From the NCBI GenBank assembly GCA_030612495.1, contig JAUWNT010000028.1, positions 1-18,680 on the forward strand: a stretch of 18,680 nucleotides of DNA. The letters are read 5' to 3'. The DNA comes from Candidatus Aminicenantota bacterium. Its GTDB lineage: Bacteria > Acidobacteriota > Aminicenantia > UBA2199. The translations under genes were made by a program, and so were the position numbers. Shown piece by piece: positions 1 to 6,658 of the stretch (the first letter of the stretch is position 1; the number at the start of each line of letters is the position of its first letter). The notes under the pieces were generated by a model. The model made no database searches and was not told where the DNA came from. It worked only from the letters and a program-made list of their open reading frames with translations.

Positions 1-1247
1 CTTTTAAGTTTTCTTTTATCTGGTTTTACATCTATCTTTTTTATAAGGTCAGGATATTTACCAGATTTATCAACGATTTTTATTGTCTGAAAACCAGGGA
101 ATTTAAAATTTTTCGATTTTACAAAATTTCCATGTCTTTTCTCACCATTTTTGAATTCCCATATAAAATTACTCGTTTGTGCATCCTTCAATTGCAAATC
201 AACAGGTTCACCCGCAATTATTTCTGCAGGTAACTGAATTCTCCTATTATCATTGACAACATTAACTTGTTTTGTTATTGCTTTAGTATCTTTACCTCCC
301 ATATCAATTGCCTTTATTGTAAAAGCCCCAATTCTTTTATAAGTATGCTTGATCCAGTTGCTTCCCATTTGTGTGCTGTTATCACCAAATTCCCATTTTA
401 TGGAACTGTCCTTAAAATTTCTTGCTTGTATCTCTACCTCCGAGTTTTTATACAAGACCATGTATTTCAACTCAATTCTTCTATTCTCTCTTAATACATT
501 TAATCTCTTTTCAACAGGTTTCTTTGATTTCCCATCAAAATCAAAGACTTTCACAAGATAATTCCCTGATCTTAAAAATATATGGGAAATGTTTTTCCCT
601 CCATGTTGTATAGTACTGTCACCGAAATTCCACTTCAGGTTAGGAGAATTAAAATTTCTTGTTTTAAATTGAGCTTTTGAACCTTCAAAAAGATATTTCT
701 GAGTTAACACAATGCTTCTATTTTCTTTTACATTTATAACACTTTTTACTGGAGTCTGATTAGGTATTATACAAATAATTTTATATTCCCCTGGATCAAG
801 AAATTTATATTGTATAGTATTGGGAGAATTCTTTAACATAACATCCATACCCAGTTTCCATTCAACAACGCTAACCGTAGAATTTGTCAATTTTATTGTC
901 ACAGTCTGTCCTACAGTAACATATGAAGGGCTAATTTCAACCTTTCTGTTATCACCTACTACTATATTTTTTGTAATCTCCTTGTCCTCACCCTCTTCAG
1001 ACCAGGTGAATTTCACAGTATAGTTGCCTGGTTCTTTGTAAAAATGATTTGTTGATGTACCATTTGCTTTAGGGCTACTATCTCCGAAATCCCATTCAGG
1101 ATTTAGTATTGGCCCCGTATTAGAGGAAATGAAATTAAATTGAATATTAGTTCCTACAAAAATCTGGTTCGGATTAATGTTTATATCTGCTGATTGTAAA
1201 TTTAAAAATAAAAAGAAAATAAAAGATATAAAAAAATATTTTTTCAT
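1..1247 (-). CDS. Secreted multi-PKD-domain protein (3' end beyond window)
   Basis: This reading frame stays open from an ATG at 1247 to the window edge (415 codons seen, no stop). It begins with a signal peptide: two lysines, then a Phe/Ile/Leu-rich core, with probable cleavage near residue 20 (LQSA). The rest is about five tandem beta-sandwich units of the PKD type at roughly residues 21-97, 102-174, 178-252, 257-331 and 336-407. Three carry the hallmark W-x-FGD (52-56, 206-210, 285-289) and most end in a G-x-Y/F-x-(V/I)-K strand. Each unit is closed by a short [DE]NR-type linker (99-101, 175-177, 254-256, 333-335, 410-412), a period near 78 residues. PKD arrays usually act as extracellular spacers or in binding; a catalytic or anchoring domain may lie beyond the edge. 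A clear ribosome binding site (AGAGAGGTG) precedes the ATG. It lies 59 bp downstream of the CHAT gene on the same strand. Confidence 0.85.
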   Translation of the reverse strand, partial: MKKYFFISFIFFLFLNLQSADININPNQIFVGTNIQFNFISSNTGPILNPEWDFGDSSPKANGTSTNHFYKEPGNYTVKFTWSEEGEDKEITKNIVVGDNRKVEISPSYVTVGQTVTIKLTNSTVSVVEWKLGMDVMLKNSPNTIQYKFLDPGEYKIICIIPNQTPVKSVINVKENRSIVLTQKYLFEGSKAQFKTRNFNSPNLKWNFGDSTIQHGGKNISHIFLRSGNYLVKVFDFDGKSKKPVEKRLNVLRENRRIELKYMVLYKNSEVEIQARNFKDSSIKWEFGDNSTQMGSNWIKHTYKRIGAFTIKAIDMGGKDTKAITKQVNVVNDNRRIQLPAEIIAGEPVDLQLKDAQTSNFIWEFKNGEKRHGNFVKSKNFKFPGFQTIKIVDKSGKYPDLIKKIDVKPDKRKLK

Positions 1248-1267
1248 AATACACCTCTCTTAATAAT

Positions 1268-1296
1268 TAAATAAAAGAATATAAAAAAAATCTCAA
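1268..1296 (-). promoter_or_regulatory. Putative sigma-70 promoter of the PKD gene
   Basis: On the minus strand TTGAGA (1296-1291) and TATTTA (1273-1268) are separated by 17 bp. The -10 box ends 20 nt before the ATG at 1247, leaving room for the AGAGAGGTG ribosome binding site. The PKD gene could therefore be transcribed both from here and by read-through from the CHAT gene. The surrounding DNA is nearly all A+T, so a chance match is possible. Confidence 0.4.
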
Positions 1297-1306
1297 TTTT
1301 ATTAAT

Positions 1307-2980
1307 TTAAAAATAAAAATTATAAAGAATATAATTTGACCATATAAAAGGATGGGAAAGAGAAATTTTAATATTATTTCTAAATTTTATATTTTTTTTC
1401 ATCAATCTAAGTTTGGCATCCCTTAATGCTAAAGAAAATTTTTTTACTCTTTTATAATTTTCATAAAACAAAGGCACTAACCTTGAACTAAACTCATCAA
1501 CTGGCCACATACTCACTATAACAGATTTAACACCTGAATTTTTGAATGAAAAACTCATGCTGCTTAATCCGTTTAACCCGAGTATATCCTTTTCCAAACT
1601 CTCACATGCACTTAATACTATCAATTCAGAATTTAATTTTAATTTAGATATTTCATGAATATAATAGAATGGCGTATTATTATCTCTTGATGAAAAAAGT
1701 AAAGCTGAATATTTAGGAAAATCAATATTATTTACAAAATGTGTGGCTATATGCACTATTTTTGATTCAGGAGCATAAGTTTCAAAATTCCTCTTATTAA
1801 ATTCTTTATCCAAAAAGATTTTACACCCTTTTTCCACAAATATTCTTTTTATATCAAGTATTTCTCTTCTTGAAGAGGGAATCTTGTTAAAGTATTTAAA
1901 ATTTATTAGCATACTCTCTGATTTCTCTCTTAGTCTATCTTCAATTATTGGATTTCCAAATGCAGTAACAATATATTTCTTCCTGTACTTTTCCTTAAAG
2001 CTTTTTTGAACATCAAAAAGAGAAAAATAATATGAGATTGCATATTTTTGTATTAAGTAGTTGACAGACTCATATTCTGAAAATATAATTTCAGGATCTA
2101 AATCTTTATCACTAAAACCTGTAACTAGGGCTTCAAAAGGCAGCTTAAATAATTCCTTCTCTGGAATGATAAATATCTCTTCCACATTTTTGTGATTTTT
2201 TAATAATTGTCTTAAAAGTACATTATATAGATAATTTGCAATGTTTAGATTATAGTTAATTCTTAAATAATCAACATTACCACTTTTAAAATCATCAAGA
2301 GGTTCAGCTAGATCCTTTATTTTTTTGAAAATTTGATTATATCTAACTTTTAGCTTAACATAACCTATAGATTTATTAGTAATATAAAAAATAAAAACAT
2401 TTTCTTTTAAAACAGTATATTTTATTATCAACTGACCTGAGTTCATTCTTTTTTGAATTAGTTTTGTATTAAAATCTTTGAATCTTAGTGTAATTGGAAT
2501 ACCTGAAACAAGTTTCATCAATTCTGAATATTCCCTATCCAGTAAGCTTAAATTGTTTTTATATAAATTGATTTCATTTCTATTAAAATTTACTTTCAAT
2601 AAATTTTCGAAGTATCTATTGTTAATTAAAGAAAATTTCCCCCATTTCTTCTTATTAATTTCAAAAAAAGTATCTATTTCATTTTTCACAAAATTTAGTC
2701 TATATATATAAGTATTCTTAATCTCGCTAAAGTAGAAAGCTTTTTCTATAAATATTTTATTAAAGGTTCTATCATAAAGATGAAGAAAATATTTAATTAT
2801 GCTTGAAAACACATTTTCTATTCTTTCAGAAATGTAGTAATATCTGCTATTATCTGGATCAGGAAAATATTTATTCGATTCTTTTACATTTTCCTCTAAA
2901 CTGTTTTGTTCTATGTTTATTCCTCTTAAAATAACAGGAAATAAAAAAAGTAAAACGAGAAGTATCCCCCCAAATTTCAT
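1307..2980 (-). CDS. Secreted CHAT-domain cysteine protease
   Basis: CHAT domains are caspase-like cysteine peptidases related to separase. Here the C-terminal half fits the family: a beta-strand followed by P-x-x-x-LFKLPFEAL (residues 273-285), the His strand IVHIATH (H414), the Cys strand VLSACES (C459), then G-x-x-x-VIVSMWPVD (483-495), a helix with SLALRDAKL (516-524) and the closing HPFIW (543-547). Both dyad residues are present, so the enzyme looks active. Residues 1-20 form a hydrophobic signal peptide without a lipobox cysteine, so the protein is probably exported. Residues 40-260 are charged and helical, with no clear TPR repeats, although many CHAT proteins have TPRs there. The ATG has no ribosome binding site, but a promoter sits directly in front of it. 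It is divergent from a CARDB/ECF sigma/anti-sigma operon; that neighbourhood suggests a signalling protease, which is inference. The substrate is unknown. Confidence 0.88.
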   Translation of the reverse strand: MKFGGILLVLLFLFPVILRGINIEQNSLEENVKESNKYFPDPDNSRYYYISERIENVFSSIIKYFLHLYDRTFNKIFIEKAFYFSEIKNTYIYRLNFVKNEIDTFFEINKKKWGKFSLINNRYFENLLKVNFNRNEINLYKNNLSLLDREYSELMKLVSGIPITLRFKDFNTKLIQKRMNSGQLIIKYTVLKENVFIFYITNKSIGYVKLKVRYNQIFKKIKDLAEPLDDFKSGNVDYLRINYNLNIANYLYNVLLRQLLKNHKNVEEIFIIPEKELFKLPFEALVTGFSDKDLDPEIIFSEYESVNYLIQKYAISYYFSLFDVQKSFKEKYRKKYIVTAFGNPIIEDRLREKSESMLINFKYFNKIPSSRREILDIKRIFVEKGCKIFLDKEFNKRNFETYAPESKIVHIATHFVNNIDFPKYSALLFSSRDNNTPFYYIHEISKLKLNSELIVLSACESLEKDILGLNGLSSMSFSFKNSGVKSVIVSMWPVDEFSSRLVPLFYENYKRVKKFSLALRDAKLRLMKKNIKFRNNIKISLSHPFIWSNYILYNFYF

Positions 2981-2988
2981 TTGTTGTA

Positions 2989-3017
2989 ATTTTAAAATAA
3001 AAAAAAATAAAATTCAA
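2989..3017 (-). promoter_or_regulatory. Putative leaderless promoter of the CHAT gene
   Basis: Minus-strand TTGAAT (3017-3012), a 17-bp spacer and TAAAAT (2994-2989) precede the ATG at 2980 by 8 nt. Transcription would start within about 2 nt of the ATG, and no Shine-Dalgarno sequence is present. Confidence 0.5.
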
Positions 3018-3021
3018 TTAA

Positions 3022-3044
3022 ATAAAATTATGTTGCAATTTTAT
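3022..3044. repeat. 23-bp inverted repeat in the CHAT/CARDB divergent region
   Basis: Arms ATAAAATT (3022-3029) and AATTTTAT (3037-3044) are perfect inverted repeats around a 7-nt centre. The element covers the predicted -35 box of the CARDB promoter (3033-3038) and starts 5 bp from the CHAT -35 box, so it could be a shared operator. The partly overlapping string TGTTGCAATTTTA (3031-3043) recurs as TGTTGTAATTTTA at 2982-2994. In such AT-rich DNA, chance is not excluded. Confidence 0.35.
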
Positions 3045-3061
3045 GTAAAAAAATATATATA
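3033..3061 (+). promoter_or_regulatory. Putative leaderless promoter of the CARDB-sigma-anti-sigma operon
   Basis: TTGCAA (3033-3038), a 17-bp spacer and TATATA (3056-3061) are followed after 7 nt by the ATG at 3069. No ribosome binding site is visible. The hexamers resemble housekeeping sigma-70 sites rather than an ECF-type GGAAC/CGT pair. Confidence 0.4.
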
Positions 3062-3068
3062 AAGTAAT

Positions 3069-3476
3069 ATGAAAAGGATTATAATTTTTTTTGTTTTAAT
3101 TGGAAGCATTACATTAACACTTATATCTAGTAGCCTTCCAGATTTTACTGTCAGTGATATAATAGTAGATACGAATAAATTTATTTATATAAAAATTAAT
3201 AATAACTCAAATTTTAACTTTCAAATAAAGCCAGAATTAAATGAAAATATTTTTCTTACTATATACATTAACAAAATAAAAAGGGCAGAATACAAATTAA
3301 AGTATATTGATAAAAAACTTTTTTTAGGCAATTCTACAATCTTTTTTAAAACAAACTTCAGGGCTCAACCCAACCTAAATATAAAAGTAGAGATAAATAT
3401 AAAAAAAATCATTCCTGAATCAAACTATCTAAATAATTTTATGGAAAAAATTTCAGGTAACAATGCCAAAAGATAA
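3069..3476 (+). CDS. Small exported CARDB-domain protein
   Basis: This 135-residue protein starts with a signal peptide (KR, then a hydrophobic stretch to about residue 21). A single CARDB-like beta-sandwich follows. The opening PDFTVSDI (24-31) matches the usual start of this adhesion/recognition fold, alternating strands follow, and PESNYLNN (116-123) matches the usual end, where CARDB domains close with an E-x-N-x-x-N-N pattern. The N-terminal stretch could instead act as a membrane anchor. No catalytic residues are expected. The gene overlaps the sigma factor gene by 14 bp, so the two are probably translationally coupled and co-transcribed. That makes it a plausible extracytoplasmic sensor, ligand or substrate for the sigma/anti-sigma/CHAT module, which is inference. 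The CARDB assignment is based on motif resemblance only. Confidence 0.7.
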   Translation: MKRIIIFFVLIGSITLTLISSSLPDFTVSDIIVDTNKFIYIKINNNSNFNFQIKPELNENIFLTIYINKIKRAEYKLKYIDKKLFLGNSTIFFKTNFRAQPNLNIKVEINIKKIIPESNYLNNFMEKISGNNAKR

Positions 3477-4035
3477 AAGTTGCATTGAAAGATTAAAAAA
3501 CAGGGACGAAAAAACTCAGGTCGAACTTATTAATAGGTTTAATTCCAGAATTTTTTCATATTTTAGATCCAGGATAAAAGGAGAAAACTCTCATGAAGAT
3601 CTTGTTCAGGAAGTTTTCGCCTCTTTTTTTAAGGGAATTGAGAATAACAAAATTATTGATGATAAATATATAGCTCCATATATCTTCGGGATTTCAAAAA
3701 GGGTCTTGTACAATTATTTCTATAAAAAAAGAAAAAATATAAACATCCAAAAAAAATTCAGTCAAACAATTGAGTTATTTTACAATTTGAAAGAGAATGA
3801 GAGGCTCGAATCAGAAAACATGACTCAAATAACAAATAAATTTGTCGACAAACTCTCTGAACTCGATAAAATAATTTTAAAGGAATTCTATCTAAAAGAA
3901 AATAAAATTGATGAAATCGCAGAATTATTAGGTAAATCAAAGCATTATATTAGTGTTAGAAAGGCAAGGGCATTAAAAAAAATAAAAAGTGAGATTTTTA
4001 AACAAAAAGATCTATATAATATATGGAGAAGATAA
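3463..4035 (+). CDS. ECF-type RNA polymerase sigma factor
   Basis: At 190 residues the protein has the size and layout of an extracytoplasmic-function (group IV) sigma factor. Region sigma-2 spans about 20-90 and includes the core-binding motif DLVQEVFASFF (46-56); its end holds IFGISKRVLYNYFYKKR. Region sigma-4 spans about 122-176, with a helix-turn-helix reading IDEIAELLGKSKHYISVRKARALKKIK. There is no sigma-3 domain between them. It would direct RNA polymerase to a dedicated promoter set. The ATG lies inside the end of the CARDB gene with a weak AGGT five nt upstream; the stop is 1 nt from the anti-sigma start. Its activity is presumably held back by the next gene product. Target promoters were not identified; the promoter of its own operon looks like a housekeeping one. 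Confidence 0.9.
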   Translation: MPKDKSCIERLKNRDEKTQVELINRFNSRIFSYFRSRIKGENSHEDLVQEVFASFFKGIENNKIIDDKYIAPYIFGISKRVLYNYFYKKRKNINIQKKFSQTIELFYNLKENERLESENMTQITNKFVDKLSELDKIILKEFYLKENKIDEIAELLGKSKHYISVRKARALKKIKSEIFKQKDLYNIWRR

Positions 4036-4036
4036 A

Positions 4037-4729
4037 ATGAAATGTAAGGAGTTCTCTGTTCTGATTGATAGCTATTTGAGAGAAGAGCTCTCTAAAGAAA
4101 AAAAAGAAGAATTCGAAAAGCATTATTTTGAATGTGACAAATGTTACCTTGAGTTAAGATTAAATGAAAAATTACATAGAAAAGAGGTTAAAATTGTCTT
4201 AAGAGGCAAAAAACCAAGATTGGTTTTTAAACCATTACTAATATTTTCATCTCTTTTAATAATACTAATATCATCTATTTTTGTAATTAAAGAAGTTAAT
4301 CAAAAACATATATTATTAAAAATTTCATCTTTCACACCACCTGTGTATATAGAGAGTGAAACCAGAAACCAATCAGGTAATGAGTTATTTTCTCAAGCAA
4401 TGATTTATTACAATAATACAAAGTTTGGTAAGGCCATTCATACTCTAAACAAAATAAAACACATTAACAACAACCCTAAAATACTATTTTTTAAAGGAAT
4501 TTGTTATTTATTGAATGATCAAAATAAAAATGCTATAGAAAATTTTGATTCTATAATAAAAAACACTAACCCTTCTTATTATGATGAAGCAATATATTAT
4601 AAAGGGATTGCTCTTTTAAGGTTAAATAAAAAGAAAGAAGCAATTAAATTATTCGATAACCTCTCTAAAATGTTCAGCCCGTATGCTGGGCAAGCAGAAT
4701 CTATTTTAGAAAAACTGAATAAACTATAA
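4037..4729 (+). CDS. Membrane anti-sigma factor: zinc finger plus TPR-like outer domain
   Basis: The start at 4037 is preferred over an upstream ATG at 3989 because GGAG lies 8 nt upstream and the protein then begins directly with its zinc-finger domain. Residues 1-45 form a zf-HC2 anti-sigma domain with C3 and the H-x3-C-x2-C motif (H29, C33, C36), which typically grips an ECF sigma factor in the cytoplasm. One transmembrane helix follows (about 63-84, preceded by basic residues). Residues 113-228 are helical with TPR-like periodicity (ELFSQAMIYYN..., ILFFKGICYLL..., AIYYKGIALLRL...), predicted to lie outside the membrane. It therefore looks like a sensor that could bind a partner outside and release sigma inside. 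The gene is 1 nt from the sigma gene. Signal and release mechanism are unknown; the divergent CHAT protease is a candidate processing enzyme. Confidence 0.85.
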   Translation: MKCKEFSVLIDSYLREELSKEKKEEFEKHYFECDKCYLELRLNEKLHRKEVKIVLRGKKPRLVFKPLLIFSSLLIILISSIFVIKEVNQKHILLKISSFTPPVYIESETRNQSGNELFSQAMIYYNNTKFGKAIHTLNKIKHINNNPKILFFKGICYLLNDQNKNAIENFDSIIKNTNPSYYDEAIYYKGIALLRLNKKKEAIKLFDNLSKMFSPYAGQAESILEKLNKL

Positions 4730-4767
4730 ATAAAAAAACATTACTTTGAATTTACAGCTCATGGAAG

Positions 4768-4789
4768 AAAAATAGAAGAATCTATTTTT
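4768..4789. terminator. Weak hairpin/terminator after the sigma/anti-sigma operon
   Basis: AAAAATAGA (4768-4776), a 4-nt loop and TCTATTTTT (4781-4789) form a 9-bp stem whose 3' arm ends in a T-run. With only two G-C pairs it is weak, but it lies between the anti-sigma gene and the promoter of the next gene, where a terminator would be expected. Confidence 0.35.
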
Positions 4790-4806
4790 TAATAATAAAA
4801 CATATA

Positions 4807-4815
4807 TGTTATAAT
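4807..4815 (+). promoter_or_regulatory. Extended -10 promoter of the sulfotransferase gene
   Basis: TGTTATAAT is a perfect extended -10 element (TGn-TATAAT). A -35 box is poor (TTTTAA at the expected distance), as is common for extended -10 promoters. The box ends 18 nt before the TTG start, and the ribosome binding site AAGGAG (4821-4826) lies between. Confidence 0.5.
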
Positions 4816-4833
4816 AAAAAAAGGAGTTTTGTT

Positions 4834-5517
4834 TTGGCAATTAAAAATGAAAAAAAAGATATAAGACCATTGGTTCTACAAAATGGGATTTTTGTTGCGG
4901 GCCACCCAAGAAGCGGTACTTCTCTTGTCTGTCAATTAACTGAAAGTGCGGGAGTTCATTTTCTTTCTAATCTTAAACCTGATAAGTACAATAAAGAAGG
5001 TTATTTTGAAATGTCATCTGCTAAAGAACTTGAAAAGAGATTGATTGATGAAGCTATGACGAATGAAAATATCGTTGAGCTAAATAGAATAGTTAAGACC
5101 TTAAATGAGGTGAAGGGATTATCAGGCTTAAAAATCGTTCATATACCTTCAATATTTTATTATAGTCATATTTCAAAGAACATAAGGGCAATATTTGTTT
5201 TCAGAAATCCAGCTGATGTTAAATCAAGCATGCTGAGAAGAGGTATTTCTCAGTTCAAATTAACCTGGTTTGAGAATAACAATGCATTAGTTTCTGCTTA
5301 TGAAAATATAGAAAAAAGCATAATTCTAAGTTATGAGTCTATTATAGAGGGTAAGCCTTTTGTGAAAAAAGCATTTAAAAATTTGGGTTTTAATGTTGAT
5401 ATGTCAGTTATAAAGAGGGAGAGTCAGACTCAGAAAAAGAGTAAAGTCGTTCTTACTGATGATGAAAAGAGATTGTATGATTTATTGAAAAAAATTGAGA
5501 AACATAGTTGTAAATAA
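4834..5517 (+). CDS. Small sulfotransferase-family protein
   Basis: The 227-residue protein shows both signature elements of PAPS-dependent sulfotransferases: the 5'-phosphosulfate loop GHPRSGTSL (residues 23-31) and the 3'-phosphate site VFRNPADVKSS (122-132). Such enzymes move sulfate from PAPS to a sugar, lipid or other acceptor; the acceptor cannot be told here. The protein is shorter than many family members (about 250-300 residues) and lacks an N-terminal membrane segment, so it is likely cytoplasmic. The start codon is TTG, chosen because AAGGAG stands 7 nt upstream and because the next methionine would cost much of the fold. It stands alone, with its own promoter, and converges with the membrane-protein gene that follows. 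Confidence 0.78.
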   Translation: MAIKNEKKDIRPLVLQNGIFVAGHPRSGTSLVCQLTESAGVHFLSNLKPDKYNKEGYFEMSSAKELEKRLIDEAMTNENIVELNRIVKTLNEVKGLSGLKIVHIPSIFYYSHISKNIRAIFVFRNPADVKSSMLRRGISQFKLTWFENNNALVSAYENIEKSIILSYESIIEGKPFVKKAFKNLGFNVDMSVIKRESQTQKKSKVVLTDDEKRLYDLLKKIEKHSCK

Positions 5518-5539
5518 ATTGCCGCATAAAATAATTAAA

Positions 5540-6406
5540 CTAACATTTTGTTTTCTTTATAAAACTTGAAGGTCCTGCTATCTGGGAACAACCATATTTA
5601 TTTTTCATTTTTCCAGTTCTATAGTCAAGTTCAGATCCTTGTGCAGAATGGGGAATAAGGTAAACAATAAGCATTAAAACTGTTGCTATAAGTGCCCACC
5701 ACTTATTTTTTTTCTTAAGAAAAAAAGCAAGAGCCCATAATATAACTATAACTAATATTTTATTGTCAGTTAAATCTTTTCCAATAGGAAAGCCTGTCCA
5801 CAAATCACCGAATGCATATTTTTGGACTATAGGGCCAAACACCATACCACCCAATAGAACCATGAAAAATGTGCAGGTTATCATCCATGAGTAATTACCA
5901 TCCTTTCTGAGAATTTCCATGCCTGTCCTTATGGAGAATGTTATTCCGAGAAACATAAAAATAATATGGATTATCAACAATATTACTGGCACTTTACCTG
6001 TAAATCTTATAACAAAGCTTTTACCTTTGTTTAATTCAAGCTCTTTATTATTATAAACAACTTTTATTTTGTATTCTATTTTTCCTGCGCTAGGCTGGCT
6101 CGGGATTTCTGTGTAAAGTATATACTTGTCTCTTTTCATACCTTTTTCTTTCCATTTATCATTGGAATTCAAGCGTCTGAAAGAAAGTAATGCTCTTGTA
6201 TCCTTTTTTTTTGTTTTTATTGAGATAATTATATTTTTTAAAGAATTATTACTGCTTCTTGAAAGTTTATACTTTATGATTTCTCCATTAAAATATTCCG
6301 TACCTTTTACAGGATGAGTCGGGCCTGTTTCATATTGATAGTATGCAATTAATGATGTTAAAACAAAAGATATAATCCAGAGTATAGTCGAGAGTTTTCT
6401 TTTCAA
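5540..6406 (-). CDS. Uncharacterised multi-pass membrane protein
   Basis: I do not recognise a named family. The 288-residue protein has one N-terminal transmembrane helix (about 6-23), a roughly 110-residue soluble, strand-rich segment (26-135) that would lie outside the membrane, and then four more helices (about 137-158, 172-194, 215-231 and 236-252). A TGPTHPVKG motif (27-35) directly follows the first helix, and conserved-looking loop residues (GPIVQKYAFGDLWTGFPIGKD, 191-211) lie between helices 3 and 4. The tail ends with cysteines (C273, C288). The start codon is TTG with an AGGA ribosome binding site about 9 nt upstream and a good promoter behind it; an earlier ATG in the same area runs into a stop after four codons. 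It converges with the sulfotransferase gene (22 bp between stops). Confidence 0.7.
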   Translation of the reverse strand: MKRKLSTILWIISFVLTSLIAYYQYETGPTHPVKGTEYFNGEIIKYKLSRSSNNSLKNIIISIKTKKKDTRALLSFRRLNSNDKWKEKGMKRDKYILYTEIPSQPSAGKIEYKIKVVYNNKELELNKGKSFVIRFTGKVPVILLIIHIIFMFLGITFSIRTGMEILRKDGNYSWMITCTFFMVLLGGMVFGPIVQKYAFGDLWTGFPIGKDLTDNKILVIVILWALAFFLKKKNKWWALIATVLMLIVYLIPHSAQGSELDYRTGKMKNKYGCSQIAGPSSFIKKTKC

Positions 6407-6436
6407 ATTATTTTCCTACCATTTATTTAGAACCGT

Positions 6437-6465
6437 ATTTTAACAGATTGTTTTTTATTCTTCAA
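6437..6465 (-). promoter_or_regulatory. Promoter of the membrane-protein gene
   Basis: Minus-strand TTGAAG (6465-6460), 17 bp and TAAAAT (6442-6437) preceded by TGT (extended -10). The -10 ends 30 nt before the TTG start at 6406, leaving a leader that carries the TAGGA ribosome binding site. Confidence 0.5.
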
Positions 6466-6503
6466 AGAGAAAGACAAAAAAGAAGCTAAGAATAAAAAAA
6501 TGA

Positions 6504-6532
6504 TTGAATATAAAACAAAAAAAAATTAGAAT
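6504..6532 (+). promoter_or_regulatory. Leaderless-type promoter of the glycoside hydrolase gene
   Basis: TTGAAT (6504-6509), a 17-bp spacer and TAGAAT (6527-6532) end 6 nt before an ATG at 6539. This ATG is in frame with the glycoside hydrolase but is followed by TAA at codon 3. The layout matches the rodZ and CHAT promoters, which supports 6539 as the ancestral start. Confidence 0.5.
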
Positions 6533-6538
6533 ATATAT

Positions 6539-6658
6539 ATGGAATAATTATATGAGAAAGATTTTACTGATTTTGAAAGAAATTATATATTTGGGAGAAG
6601 CAATGACTATAATTTTTATTTTGTTTCAAAACCTGTTGGAAAAATAGATGATTCTAAG
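6539..6658 (+). other. In-frame 5' extension of the glycoside hydrolase, interrupted by TAA at codon 3
   Basis: The frame of the hydrolase is open upstream of its first usable ATG (6659) back to 6548 and reads like protein (LYEKDFTDFERNYIFGRSND and onward, mixed hydrophobic and charged, leading smoothly into the strand-rich N-terminus). It holds no ATG, GTG or TTG. ATG GAA TAA stands at 6539-6547, directly behind a promoter. The simplest reading is a gene starting at 6539 with a nonsense change, or a base-call error, at 6545 (for example AAA, CAA or GAA to TAA). Confidence 0.6.

Noticed and set aside
267..1023. Plus-strand open frames opposite the PKD gene
   Set aside because: They are shadows: the minus-strand frame is open throughout with a signal peptide and PKD motifs, while these lack recognisable domains and starts.
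3989..4036. Anti-sigma start at ATG 3989
   Set aside because: It would overlap the sigma gene by 47 bp and add 16 residues ahead of a zinc-finger domain that normally starts at the N-terminus; ATG 4037 has GGAG at good spacing.
1..4729. Type III-E CRISPR (Craspase-like) assignment of the CHAT/sigma locus
   Set aside because: No repeat-spacer array, no Cas7-11-like gene and no Csx30/Csx31-like gene are visible; the CHAT protein has a signal peptide, which does not fit a cytoplasmic RNA-guided protease.
6552..6647. Short plus-strand peptide (31 codons) from ATG 6552 as a leader gene
   Set aside because: No ribosome binding site, and the other frame of the same DNA reads as the natural N-terminal extension of the hydrolase.
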